In this document: piece by piece, positions 53,703 through 63,208 of the stretch
How positions within the stretch are numbered: position 1 is the first letter of the stretch
Layout of the letters: each line of letters begins with the position of its first letter
NCBI GenBank assembly: GCA_020446815.1
Contig: JAGRDY010000023.1
Location: 62,001 to 126,000, forward strand
Source: Paracoccaceae bacterium
GTDB lineage: Bacteria; Pseudomonadota; Alphaproteobacteria; Rhodobacterales; Rhodobacteraceae
DNA: 64,000 nt
Reading direction: 5' to 3'
The notes under the pieces: model-generated
What the model was told of the DNA's origin: nothing
What the model saw: only the letters and a program-made list of their open reading frames with translations
Database searches by the model: none
Translations under genes and position numbers: made by a program

Positions 53703-54536
53703 ATGCTGATCAGGTTTGGCGCGACTCTCAAACTGGCATTTGCGATATGGCAAACGGCCAATGCGCGGCACATTTCCCTGATTTCGGCGGGGGTGGCCTT
53801 CTATACCATTTTCGCGATTTTCCCCGGCATGGCCGCCACCATTGCAATCTGGGGATTTTTTGCAAACCCGGAAATCGTAAGAGAGTATCTGGCGCTGACA
53901 CGCGGTTTCATCCCCCACGACGTATTTGCCATCCTTGAAAAAGAGACGAATGCGCTGCTTGCGACCAATGTCAGCACCTTTGGCTGGGCTCCGGCAGTGA
54001 CGCTGGGCGTTTCACTTTACGCGGTCTATAACGGTGTCTCCGCCATGGTCGCGGGAATGAACGCGGCACAGGAGCGGACCCAAACTTCCGGCGTGGCGCG
54101 TTTGCTGAAATCTCTTGCAATGACACTGGCGCTGATCGCCCTTGTTTTGGCCGCCCTGGCAACCATCGTCGCCGTGCCTCTCATGCTGAACTTCCTGCCT
54201 TTCGACGCGACCAAAGCCGTTATCCTGCAATACCTGCCATGGGCTGTCATGTTTCTGGTGGTGTTGCTGGTCCTGGGGCTATTTTACCGATGGGCACCGA
54301 ACACACCTGGCAAACGGCAACGGTGGATCACGCTTGGTTCTTTTCTGGCGGCCCTGCTTTGGGCGGCAACCTCGATGGCGTTTTCCATCTATCTGGCGAA
54401 CTTCGGAAATTACAACCGGATCTATGGCTCGATCGGTGCGGTCATTGCGCTGTTGATGTGGATTTATATTTCCGTCTACATCATCTTGCTTGGGGCAGTG
54501 GTCAATGCCGAACGCGACCGGGTGTCGGATCAGTAG
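53703..54536 (+). CDS. YihY/UPF0761 family inner-membrane protein
   Basis: A 277-residue protein with about six membrane segments; members were once called ribonuclease BN but lack that activity in later work. Seen: HISLISAGVAFYTIFAIFPGMAA, WGFFANPEIV, NGVSAMVAGMNAA and a C-terminal VVNAERDRVS. The ATG at 53703 is preceded by GGGAAG; a TTG at 53700 is one codon earlier. Converges on tamB. Function unknown; some relatives are linked to virulence factor export, without support here. Confidence 0.88.
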   Translation: MLIRFGATLKLAFAIWQTANARHISLISAGVAFYTIFAIFPGMAATIAIWGFFANPEIVREYLALTRGFIPHDVFAILEKETNALLATNVSTFGWAPAVTLGVSLYAVYNGVSAMVAGMNAAQERTQTSGVARLLKSLAMTLALIALVLAALATIVAVPLMLNFLPFDATKAVILQYLPWAVMFLVVLLVLGLFYRWAPNTPGKRQRWITLGSFLAALLWAATSMAFSIYLANFGNYNRIYGSIGAVIALLMWIYISVYIILLGAVVNAERDRVSDQ

Positions 54537-57500
54537 TCTTTTTCATAGTAAACACCCAAACCGGTGGCGCCGTCCGATTGCAGCGTTCCACGCGCGGCCA
54601 GACCAGGCCGGATATCGAGGTTGATGTTTATCTCGCTCTTTCCATCCGAGCCGACGGTTACATCCGTATAGACCTTTTCCGAAAGGTATTTCCCTAGTTT
54701 CACGGCGGTGGCCCCATTCTGCTCCGAGGTGACATCAAGATCATCCAGACCAAAGGAGTTGCGCAGCCTTGAAACGATGCCTTCACCGCCGCGCCCGGCC
54801 AAGGTGGCGACCGCAGAGGCGAGTTGAAGCGCTTGAAACGCCGAAAGACTGGTAAGATCGCGGCCAAACAGCAGATGAGCGATAACCTCCTCTTCGGGCA
54901 GCTCGGGCGACGAAACGAACTTGATCTCCGGCTCGGCTACATTGCCTTCGACCAGAACGGTCGTCGTGAAACCATCGGTCTCGGTCGAGGCCACAAACCT
55001 GATATAGGGCAACAACGCCCCCTGAAGCTGAACCAGACCTTCGTTTATCGTCAGCCGCTTGCCCAGAATGTCGAGCCGGCCGCGAATGAGATTGAACTGG
55101 CCTGCAGGCAGAATATCGTCGCTTGTCCCGCCGAGATGAAGCGCCCCACCCAATTCGGCGTCAAGTCCACGCCCACGCACAAAGATACGCCCCGGTGCGG
55201 AAACCGCCAGATCGAGCCGGTAAGGCGCCCCGCGGGATTGACTGGTGTCGCCCTGATCGATCATCCCGGCCCGGACAAGAGTTTGCCGCACCGGGGCCGA
55301 TTCGCCGATATGGGTGATCTTGCCAAGATCGCTGGTGCCGCCCAACCCGGTCGACGCAATACGTATTTCGGTACTTCCCAGCGCGACAGAACCTGAAATT
55401 GACGCACCTCCGGCCACCGGGCCGCTGACGGTAACCTGGCCGTTGACCGATGTATCGTACATCTCGGGGTCGCGCAGATGCACATCGCGCAAATCGACTG
55501 TCAGATCGCTTTGGTAGGGCTTGGTTAGCGCGGCCGTGCCGGAAAGCACGATCTGTCCGCCTCCACGCACATTGGTTTCGGCCGATAGTTGCGCGCTCTC
55601 GTCTGCCAGGTTGGCGGTCACGCGCAAGTCGTCGGCATTGATGCCGAAGGTCGGCGCAACCAGTTGGGCATTTTCCAGCGAGACGCGGCCAGAAAGAGAT
55701 GCCAACCGAGGCGGCCCGATCATCGACAGGTCGAACCGGATCGGGCCCGATATATTGCGCGGTGCGATGAAAGGATTGAGAAACGCCGACTGCGCAGTCC
55801 CGTGAATGCGTATGTCGGTTTTGCTGAAATCCGCTGCAAGCCTGCCTTCGATCCGGGCACTTGTCGCCCCTGGCCCCTGGCCATCCAGGTCAACAAGATA
55901 ACTCTCGGCGGATTCAGAGACAATGCCGGCCAAGGTCAACGGCCCTGAAAACCCCGGCGCAAACAGCGCGACATCGCGCAGGCGAGCGGAAAGATCGATT
56001 TGCCTGTCACCACCTTCGGTCCTTGCGCGTCCATCGGCGGCAATCTGCGGGTTATTCAGCTCGAAGTTTTTCAGCCTGACCCTACCGTCTTTTTCCTCCA
56101 CCGAAAGATGGGCTGTGGAAGCTCCGGCCAGCACAAGGTCGGCCATTTCCTGCCCGATGGAAATGTCGCGGCTCGAGGCATCGAGCGTCAAATGCCGGGC
56201 GCCGCCTGCCTCGACCAGCGTCGCGTCCGCCGCCACAGAGCCGCGATATCTGGAATCCAATTCTGCCAGATCGCCGATGCGGAACGTCGCTGCCAGATTG
56301 CTTGCACCGGTACGCACAAGGCCGGATACATGCGCCATCAAGCTCTTGGCACTCGCGTCCAGCGACCGAATTTCGATACCTGTAACGTCACGGCGAACCG
56401 ATCCGGTCACCTGCGCCGTGCCGCTCAACAACCGGTCGAGTTCAGCCTGCGAAACACGCAGGTCTTTTCCTGTCACATCACCGGCAATATCGAAAGCGCC
56501 GGTCAATAATGTTAACCGCCCGTCAAGCCGCAGGTCGGCCGACCCGCCAATCGGCCGGTCGGCCAATCCCGAGAATCGGCGCATATCATCGACGCGCGCC
56601 GTCACGTTTCCGCTGATTTCAACGCCAGCTTCCGGCCCGTGCACATCCAGGCTGCCCGCCGCGCCATAGCCATCGCCCGCGACGGAAAATCCTGTTAGCC
56701 TAAGTGGCATACCTTTCTGCCAGACAAATGATGCCTTGCCTGACAGGCGCGGGCCGATCGCCTGAGCGATCGGCAGCGAAGCGATCGCGATCTGATCGGT
56801 AAAAAACGTCACTGTACCACCGAAACTAGCGCCATCTTGCACAGATCGCCCAGGCTGCGTTAGGTAACCAGTTCCATCCATCGCCGCATTTTCTATGCGC
56901 ATGCCGCCCCGCCTGAAGCCACCCAGCTGGCCAGCCAGACGCCACGCATCTCCGCGCCGGGAATCATAGCGAAGCGTAAGCTCGCCGTTGCGCAAAAAGG
57001 TCTTTTCACCGGGTATGGGCAGCAGCGTCTCCGAAGAATCGGGCAGGCCAATCCGCGTCGTCAGGGCCGCCGACAGCGGTAACCCTTCCGGCGACAGCAC
57101 CAGCCGCCCGGAAATGTCGAGCCCCTTCGAGCCCAGCACCACCCGTGCCAGGTCGAGCCCGCCGTCGGCGGTCCGTGATCCTTCCAGTTCAAGTGAAACG
57201 TCGGTGCCGACAAAATCGCGATAGGCAGGCAGCAATAGCGGCGTGATGTCGCCACCAAGGCTTGCCGTAAAATGCCGTTCGCCCGGACCGGCGCCGGCGC
57301 CATTGCCGGCCAGGGTCACGGTTCCGCCCAGACGGTTCCGCCCATCGGTCGAAAGCGCGATATCGGCGCGGAAATCATCGATGATTCCGGTACCGTTGAT
57401 CGCCAGTTCGATGGAAGGTATGCCCGGAAGACCCATAAGAGTGGCGGCAATGCCGTCTTTGGCCTCGCTCACCAGCAGGTCGATCGTGGCTTTTCGAGTG

Positions 57501-58084
57501 GCGTTGACATAGGCGCCCGTGAACGCCATTCGGCCCTGGTGCCCGTCGACACGGTCCATCGATATCTCAGCCGAGCCCTCACCGTTTTCCAGCAGCATGG
57601 ATCCTGTCAGGGACACTTCCGCGGCCGCGCCAAACAACGCCTCACCCAGTTTCACCTTGCCGACGCTGATCTTGGCGATGGCAACGCTGACCGGCAATTC
57701 CGGCAACGCGAACTCTTTCGCCTCCGCAGTGGCCTTGCCGGGGGCGGGTTGCCGCGTCAGGTCGATCTCATCCGCGGTCATCTCGCTGATTTCGATCCGC
57801 CCGGACAGCAGCGCACCCCGATTCCAACTGATCGCGCCATTGCGGATCATCAGCCAGACGCCATCGTCATCCGCAATGGACAGTTCATCAAATGTCGCGC
57901 GCGATGAAAACGCCCCGGCAAAACCGGTTATCCGCACGTCCCGTCCAGAATCCGAAAGATTGTCTTCAAGCAGAGCGGTCAGAAAATCGCGATCATCGGC
58001 AGAGGTTTCGGGCGATGCTTGCTGGCCCGCCGAAACTTGCGGGAGCAGACATATCACAAGGATAAAAATCAAGCGACGCATCAA
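54530..58084 (-). CDS. tamB: TamB translocation and assembly module, periplasmic inner-membrane subunit
   Basis: A 1184-residue AsmA-like bridge protein that works with TamA in outer-membrane protein insertion and lipid transport. It begins with a short signal/anchor (MRRLIFILVICLLPQVSAGQ), contains long stretches of repeat-like beta strands, and ends with the C-terminal TamB domain, including GRLDILGKRLTINEGLVQLQG, GRDLTSLSAFQALQLAS and FGLDDLDV, with a terminal aromatic strand. Its start overlaps the tamA stop (ATGA). Confidence 0.93.
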   Translation of the reverse strand: MMRRLIFILVICLLPQVSAGQQASPETSADDRDFLTALLEDNLSDSGRDVRITGFAGAFSSRATFDELSIADDDGVWLMIRNGAISWNRGALLSGRIEISEMTADEIDLTRQPAPGKATAEAKEFALPELPVSVAIAKISVGKVKLGEALFGAAAEVSLTGSMLLENGEGSAEISMDRVDGHQGRMAFTGAYVNATRKATIDLLVSEAKDGIAATLMGLPGIPSIELAINGTGIIDDFRADIALSTDGRNRLGGTVTLAGNGAGAGPGERHFTASLGGDITPLLLPAYRDFVGTDVSLELEGSRTADGGLDLARVVLGSKGLDISGRLVLSPEGLPLSAALTTRIGLPDSSETLLPIPGEKTFLRNGELTLRYDSRRGDAWRLAGQLGGFRRGGMRIENAAMDGTGYLTQPGRSVQDGASFGGTVTFFTDQIAIASLPIAQAIGPRLSGKASFVWQKGMPLRLTGFSVAGDGYGAAGSLDVHGPEAGVEISGNVTARVDDMRRFSGLADRPIGGSADLRLDGRLTLLTGAFDIAGDVTGKDLRVSQAELDRLLSGTAQVTGSVRRDVTGIEIRSLDASAKSLMAHVSGLVRTGASNLAATFRIGDLAELDSRYRGSVAADATLVEAGGARHLTLDASSRDISIGQEMADLVLAGASTAHLSVEEKDGRVRLKNFELNNPQIAADGRARTEGGDRQIDLSARLRDVALFAPGFSGPLTLAGIVSESAESYLVDLDGQGPGATSARIEGRLAADFSKTDIRIHGTAQSAFLNPFIAPRNISGPIRFDLSMIGPPRLASLSGRVSLENAQLVAPTFGINADDLRVTANLADESAQLSAETNVRGGGQIVLSGTAALTKPYQSDLTVDLRDVHLRDPEMYDTSVNGQVTVSGPVAGGASISGSVALGSTEIRIASTGLGGTSDLGKITHIGESAPVRQTLVRAGMIDQGDTSQSRGAPYRLDLAVSAPGRIFVRGRGLDAELGGALHLGGTSDDILPAGQFNLIRGRLDILGKRLTINEGLVQLQGALLPYIRFVASTETDGFTTTVLVEGNVAEPEIKFVSSPELPEEEVIAHLLFGRDLTSLSAFQALQLASAVATLAGRGGEGIVSRLRNSFGLDDLDVTSEQNGATAVKLGKYLSEKVYTDVTVGSDGKSEININLDIRPGLAARGTLQSDGATGLGVYYEKDY

Positions 58085-59961
58085 AACGCCTGCCCGATGC
58101 CGACATAGATTTGCGCCCCGTCGCCCGTGCTTCCCGAAACCGGCAGGCCGATATCAAGGCGTATCGGCCCGATCCCGGTATCATAGCGCAGACCCAGCCC
58201 TGCCCCCGAATGCCATTCTCCGCTTCCGCCGAAAAGATCGCCAATACCGATATAGCCCGCGTCATAAAACGCCACGGCGCCGATCGTGTCGGTAATGCCG
58301 GCCCGAATTTCGCCGGAAACGCCGATAAAGTTGCTGCCGCCCGACAGGATGGTCACCGACGGAGATCGCGCGATGGGCATGCCGAGCGATTGATAGGGCT
58401 GGCCGCGCACTGTGCCGCCGCCACCGGAATAAAACAGATAGCCTGGTGGCGTTGCAGTCAGGTCAGGGCCGATGACGGTGCCCAATTGCAACCGCCCTGC
58501 CAGAACGATCCTGTCGCCAAGGCCCCGATAGGCACGCGCATCCGCTGTGACCTGCGCGCCCGATCCGGTGCCGGAAAAACCAAGGAAAGGCGTGACACCA
58601 GCGTCGAGATAATATCCCTTGCGGGTGTTCAGCGCATTGTCGCGGCTATCCCAATTGACCGACACTGGCAGCGCAAGGTTATGGAATTCACGGTTTCCCA
58701 CACTGTCACTGGCGGTTTCATCGATGTAGGAAATGCCCGCTTCAGCGGAAAGATGATCTTTGAACACTCGTGACAGGCCGAAACTGAGAGACAGGCTGTC
58801 AAGCGTCAGGTTGGTCAACTGGGTCTGTTTGTATCGTTTGGCGCGTGCCTCGATGAATGCGCCGGCGTCGGTAACGGGGGTCGCAGGCCGGTCAATTCGC
58901 AGGCCGAAATCGTAACCAAGCTGCGTGCCTTGTCCGCCGATGTGTTCGATCGCCCCGTCAAGCCGCAACCGTTCGGCACCGCCCAAGAGGTTTCTGTGCA
59001 GCCAGAAACCTGAAAGGTTCAGGCCATCTGAGCTGGATATCTCGGCGCCTAGCCCGTATCGGTGCAACTTTTCCTCAACGACGGTCAGGTTGACGTCCAG
59101 CGTGTCGCCCGGGCCCAGGTTTTCCGCTTCCTGTACCGCGACGGACCGGAAAACACCGGTGCGCCGCAACCGTTTTGCCACCTTTTCGAGCTTCGTCGGG
59201 TCGAAAACCTCGCCTGTCGGAAACCCTGCAATACGGGCCAGGCGTGCCGGATTCATCCGCACATAGCCTTCCATGTTCATCTTGCCGAAGCGGACGCGCG
59301 GGCCGGGCGCCAGAAGGATCTCTGAATCGATGGTCGCATTGCGATGATCGGCGATGATCTTCTGATCCGCTACTTTCGCTTTGGCGTGGCCGATGTTGCG
59401 CCAGCCCTCGACACCCGCCACCGCCGCATCGACAATGGCCGACGATAGCGCCGGTTTGGTGTCGCCATATAGCGGCGGCAGTCTGGTCCCCCTGGCATAG
59501 GGTTTCATCCTGGCGCGCGAAAAAGTGAAGCGCGGCCCCGCAGTCACCGAAACCTTGATGATCTGAATGTTTGTCGGCGCATCAAGCGGGGCGATGTCGC
59601 CCGCCTCTTTTCCGTCGATCAGAATATGAACGATGCCCGAATAATACCCCTCTGCAAAGAGTGCCCCGACAAGGCGCCCATAATCAGCCCGCGCGGCGGC
59701 AAAAAGCGACTGGGCATCGGTGGTTTTTTCGCTAACGGCTGTCACAATGAGCGAGGACGCCAGCAACGACCCGTGAAGCGCGTCATTCGCACCGGGGGTG
59801 TCGAATTCAAACACCTCGAGGGCACAGGCGAAGCCACCCGTCAGCATCAGCGACAGGCTGGCTGGCGCAATCTGTTTTGCTAGCCATTTTCCCAAGCGTG
59901 ATACGCGCAACCAAACAGCCCCCAAACCGGAAAAGAACACAAATAACATATGTCGCAGCAT
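58081..59961 (-). CDS. tamA: TamA outer-membrane translocation subunit (Omp85 family)
   Basis: Omp85-type beta-barrel protein pairing with TamB. About 626 residues: a signal peptide ending ALE, three POTRA-like domains (residues about 60-270) and a C-terminal 16-stranded barrel with GSNFIGVSGEIR and GPIRLDIGLPVSG; the last residue is a phenylalanine as in BAM substrates. The start is uncertain: ATGs at 59961 and 59949 give an extra hydrophobic leader, and a TTG further in would give a cleaner signal peptide (GKWLAKQIAPASLSLML). Overlaps tamB. Confidence 0.9.
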   Translation of the reverse strand: MLRHMLFVFFSGLGAVWLRVSRLGKWLAKQIAPASLSLMLTGGFACALEVFEFDTPGANDALHGSLLASSLIVTAVSEKTTDAQSLFAAARADYGRLVGALFAEGYYSGIVHILIDGKEAGDIAPLDAPTNIQIIKVSVTAGPRFTFSRARMKPYARGTRLPPLYGDTKPALSSAIVDAAVAGVEGWRNIGHAKAKVADQKIIADHRNATIDSEILLAPGPRVRFGKMNMEGYVRMNPARLARIAGFPTGEVFDPTKLEKVAKRLRRTGVFRSVAVQEAENLGPGDTLDVNLTVVEEKLHRYGLGAEISSSDGLNLSGFWLHRNLLGGAERLRLDGAIEHIGGQGTQLGYDFGLRIDRPATPVTDAGAFIEARAKRYKQTQLTNLTLDSLSLSFGLSRVFKDHLSAEAGISYIDETASDSVGNREFHNLALPVSVNWDSRDNALNTRKGYYLDAGVTPFLGFSGTGSGAQVTADARAYRGLGDRIVLAGRLQLGTVIGPDLTATPPGYLFYSGGGGTVRGQPYQSLGMPIARSPSVTILSGGSNFIGVSGEIRAGITDTIGAVAFYDAGYIGIGDLFGGSGEWHSGAGLGLRYDTGIGPIRLDIGLPVSGSTGDGAQIYVGIGQAF

Positions 59962-60032
59962 TCGGTTGCGAACTCCAGTGTGGTTCGACACACACCAACG
60001 TGTTCGTGCCGGTACTGCGCGAACTTTCGCCT

Positions 60033-61067
60033 TCAGTTCTGACTGAAAGCGGAAGACCATTCATCCAGAAAGGCCTTCCGCTTGATCCGATCGAGAAAGA
60101 CCAAAAGGCCGGGGTCAAGCCGCATCGGACGCAGATACGGTCCGCTGGCCAACGCCATTTCGTCGGTCGGTGGCAATCCCGCGTCATCCCGTAGCAGGCG
60201 CCGGCCCTGCGTTCCAATCATGAAATCGAGAAAAGCGCCCCCCAGGTTTGGCGCCGCTGCGTTCACCGGGACTAGACCGGTGCGCAGCAGTGTCAGTGTA
60301 TAATCTTCCAGCTCGACCACCTTCGCATCGGGGTCATCCGCCAGGCGTGGCCCGGCATAGCTGCCCAAGACATTGTAGGCCAGAACCAGCCGTCCCTGCT
60401 TGAGGTCGCTGATCATATCGTTGCTGGAGGTATAAAGACGCGGCGAAAGGCCGCCCATTACTTCAGCCAGGCGCCAGAAACTTTCGGATTGCCGCGCGTC
60501 CTGGGTCGCAAAAAGGTATCCGGCACCAGAGGCCTTGGGATCGTAAGTGCCGATCCGTCCGCGAAAAACCTCGGGGTGGCCCCGCAACATTTCAATCAGG
60601 TCACGCCGGGTTTGCGGCACAGGCAGACCGTTCAGGCCTGCCCGCGAGACGATCAGCACGACATTTTCCTGAGCAAAGGCAAAAAGGCGGTCCTGCCAGT
60701 GCGCCCAGTTCGGGATGCTGTCGGTCAGGGCTGAGCGGTATCGCGCGGCAAACCCATCGTTGGCGAGCTTCATCTGCAAATCCATCGCCGAAGAGATGAC
60801 CAGATCATAGCCAATCCCCTCATCATGAATCGCCGCATAAACCTCCTGGCTGCTGGCAACCGTATAGCGCACCGAAACGGATGAATTCCGCGCCTGGAAT
60901 CCCAGAATCACCGGCCGCAGGATCGCCGTGTCTGTCGTCGAAAGAACCGACAGGATCTGTGTTTCAACGCCGGTCGCAGGGAACAGCGTTTCCTCCTCGA
61001 CCACAAATGCCGCGGCGGGCGACAGCAAGCAAGTAATCAAACCAATGGCAAGAACAATCGTGCGCAT
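60033..61067 (-). CDS. Periplasmic substrate-binding protein (ABC-type, iron/anion class)
   Basis: A 344-residue secreted protein (signal MRTIVLAIGLITCLLSPAAAF) of the periplasmic binding-protein class related to ferric and phosphonate-type receptors. It carries no permease or ATPase gene nearby; instead its start lies within the last 31 nt of the histidine kinase gene, so it is translated with the two-component system. It probably senses or presents a ligand to the kinase (inference). The C-terminus AFLDEWSSAFSQN is free of membrane segments. Confidence 0.85.
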   Translation of the reverse strand: MRTIVLAIGLITCLLSPAAAFVVEEETLFPATGVETQILSVLSTTDTAILRPVILGFQARNSSVSVRYTVASSQEVYAAIHDEGIGYDLVISSAMDLQMKLANDGFAARYRSALTDSIPNWAHWQDRLFAFAQENVVLIVSRAGLNGLPVPQTRRDLIEMLRGHPEVFRGRIGTYDPKASGAGYLFATQDARQSESFWRLAEVMGGLSPRLYTSSNDMISDLKQGRLVLAYNVLGSYAGPRLADDPDAKVVELEDYTLTLLRTGLVPVNAAAPNLGGAFLDFMIGTQGRRLLRDDAGLPPTDEMALASGPYLRPMRLDPGLLVFLDRIKRKAFLDEWSSAFSQN

Positions 61068-62413
61068 GTACCGCCCCCTTCCCGTTCGGTCAGCTCAAAA
61101 CGGCCCGCATGTGCGGCCGCAACTTCTTCGACAATGGTCAGCCCCAGGCCCGAGCCGACGACATCACCGGAATTCTCGCCGCGCTGGAACCTGCCGGTCA
61201 ATCGGGACTGTCGCTGACCCGCAAGCCCCCGGCCGCGGTCGCACAATTCGATTCTTGCGGTTTTGCCCTTTTTTTCAACGCCGATGTCTATCTGTGTTTC
61301 CTGCGCAGAATACTTGATCGCATTGTCCAGCAGGTTGCGCACGGCGCTTTCGATCAGAGGCGGATCACCGCGCACGACGATCTTGTTTTCTACACCCGCG
61401 ACCATGATTGTGAGGTCTCTCAGCTCTGCGATCGGCTCGATGGCCATGACCAGCCTGGCAATCAAGGCACTTAGATCCACATGTTCATCGGCCAGCCGGT
61501 CAGAGCGGTAGACTACCGTGGCGTGGTCCAGCAACTGACCTGCAGAGCGGCTGCTTTCCTCAACGGCCCGGATGACGGCGCGCAGGGTTTCGCGGCTATC
61601 CTCCGAACCGGCTTGCCGCAAGGCGATTTCCGCCCGTGCCCGCACCGTCGCCAACGGGGTGCGGATATGATGGGCAGCCTCGGCGATGAAGGTTTCCGTT
61701 CGGGACAATGCCCCGCGCAAGCGAGCGATAAAGCCATTGAGCGCAGATACCAGCGGGCGCAGTTCGGCGGGGGTCGGATGATCGACTGCGCGCAGATCCT
61801 GCGGACCCCGGCGCCCGACGGCTTCGGCAAGCCGGTTGATCGGACGCAGCACACTGCCGGTTGTCAGCAAGGACAGCACTGCGGCCAATATGAAGGATCC
61901 CAACCCCACCAGTGCCGCACGCCGTGCCACGCGCTGGGCGATGGCGTCCTGCCCCAACTGGGTCTGGGCGACGACGACGAGAACCGGGACAGCCACCCGT
62001 GCCACCAGAACGGTGCGCTTGACTGCGGCGATGCGAACCTGCGTGTCGCGGTAGGGTGCGGTGTAAAAAACCGGCGCCACCGAAGCACCCGTTCTTGGTG
62101 GCAATGGCAAGTCGGCATACCCGGTAAGGGTCTTGCCCGCTGCCTCGATGCGGTAAAACACCCTGTCGGCGCTGATCGAGCCAAGAATGGAAAATGCCTC
62201 ATAGGGAAGGTCGATTCCAACGCCGGAATCGCCACCTTGAAGACGTTCGGCAATGGCCAGCGTCGCGGCCCCCAATACGCCGTCATGAGTCGCCTCGGCA
62301 GCCTGTTCGGCGATGGTTCTTACCGTGAAATAAAGCAGGATCGCCAGGACCGCAGCGATCCCGAGCAACTGCAAGACCAGACGAAGCCGAAGGGAAAGCG
62401 GCGCTTGGCTCAT
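61037..62413 (-). CDS. tctE: Sensor histidine kinase, TctE-like
   Basis: A 458-residue membrane kinase: two membrane helices (about 13-33 and 165-185) flanking a periplasmic domain, a HAMP-like segment, the H-box FIAEAAHHIRTPLATVRARAE, and the N, G1 and G2 boxes (ESAVRNLLDNAIKYSAQ, CDRGRGLAG, GSGLGLTIVEEV). Like TctE it should respond to a tricarboxylate or a related anion; the symbol reflects similarity plus the adjacent TctC-type gene. Overlaps the response regulator by 4 nt. Confidence 0.9.
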   Translation of the reverse strand: MSQAPLSLRLRLVLQLLGIAAVLAILLYFTVRTIAEQAAEATHDGVLGAATLAIAERLQGGDSGVGIDLPYEAFSILGSISADRVFYRIEAAGKTLTGYADLPLPPRTGASVAPVFYTAPYRDTQVRIAAVKRTVLVARVAVPVLVVVAQTQLGQDAIAQRVARRAALVGLGSFILAAVLSLLTTGSVLRPINRLAEAVGRRGPQDLRAVDHPTPAELRPLVSALNGFIARLRGALSRTETFIAEAAHHIRTPLATVRARAEIALRQAGSEDSRETLRAVIRAVEESSRSAGQLLDHATVVYRSDRLADEHVDLSALIARLVMAIEPIAELRDLTIMVAGVENKIVVRGDPPLIESAVRNLLDNAIKYSAQETQIDIGVEKKGKTARIELCDRGRGLAGQRQSRLTGRFQRGENSGDVVGSGLGLTIVEEVAAAHAGRFELTEREGGGTCARLFLPLV

Positions 62414-63075
62414 CTTGATGTCAACCGGTAGCCGATGCCGCGAATCGTCTCTATTCTTGCCTCAGAGCCTTCTATTTTCTTGCGTAGCCGCCCGATATAA
62501 ACTTCGATCGCATTGTCCGTGACACTTTCGGCATAGGAAAACAGCCGGTCGCAAATCTGATCCTTGGAGAATATCCGCTCGGGGGCCGCCAGCAGGATTT
62601 CCAGCAGGCGCAATTCCCTGTTTCGAAGTTCACGCAACTCGTTCCCGACGCCCAGTGTCGCGTTCAGAGGGTTGAAGGTAAGCCCGGCGAAATGCTGCAC
62701 GGTTTGCAATGCCGCGCCACGCCGCCGCAGCACGGCGCGGCAACGTGCCTCAAGCTCTGCAAAGTCGAAGGGCTTGGTCACATAATCGTCGGCACCAAGA
62801 TCAAGCACATTCACCCGATCGGATACTTCGGCCCTTGCCGTCATGACAATGATCGGCGTGTCACGCCCCAACCTACGTTCGGCCCTGAGGAAATCGCGCC
62901 CATCGCCATCTGGCAGGGATATATCCAGCAATATCAGATCATAAGGCGCTGCGGCCAGGCAATCACGCGCGTCCGACAATGTGCCCGCACAGTCCACAGC
63001 GTGACCGTCCAGCCGCAATCGGTCCACTACCGACCGGGCAAGATCGAGATTATCCTCGACCAGAAGGAATCGCAT
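62410..63075 (-). CDS. tctD: OmpR-family response regulator, TctD-like
   Basis: A 221-residue two-domain regulator: receiver with FLLVEDNLDLARSVV, the phospho-aspartate in LILLDISLPDGDG, the lysine in DYVTKPFDFAE; and a winged-helix DNA-binding domain (ELRNRELRLLEILLAAPERIFSKDQICDRL, IRGIGYRL). The start at 63075 (MRFLLVED) is typical; an ATG at 63093 adds six residues. It probably binds the palindrome at 63096-63111 to control the divergent tctC-type gene and its own operon (inference). Confidence 0.92.
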   Translation of the reverse strand: MRFLLVEDNLDLARSVVDRLRLDGHAVDCAGTLSDARDCLAAAPYDLILLDISLPDGDGRDFLRAERRLGRDTPIIVMTARAEVSDRVNVLDLGADDYVTKPFDFAELEARCRAVLRRRGAALQTVQHFAGLTFNPLNATLGVGNELRELRNRELRLLEILLAAPERIFSKDQICDRLFSYAESVTDNAIEVYIGRLRKKIEGSEARIETIRGIGYRLTSR

Positions 63076-63095
63076 GGTGCAAATAATCCCCATGA

Positions 63096-63111
63096 TGACA
63101 GGTTCCTGTCA
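63096..63111. promoter_or_regulatory. Palindromic operator candidate TGACAGG-TT-CCTGTCA
   Basis: Perfect inverted repeat with seven-base arms around TT in the divergent region, 20 bp upstream of the regulator start and 97 bp before the tctC-type start. OmpR-type regulators usually bind direct repeats, so a different regulator is also possible. Confidence 0.55.
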
Positions 63112-63208
63112 GCTTTCCCGCGAATCTTCGATCCTTGCAAGGGGGATGACGCGCCGGAACGATCCGGCCCGGTTGCCTCTGCTAAACAATCTGGTCTGGG
63201 AGGACCCA

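Noticed and set aside
54530..60060. Long opposite-strand frames within tamA and tamB
   Set aside because: Both strands of these large GC-rich genes give long shadows; only the reverse-strand proteins have signal peptides, POTRA/barrel features and a coherent operon.
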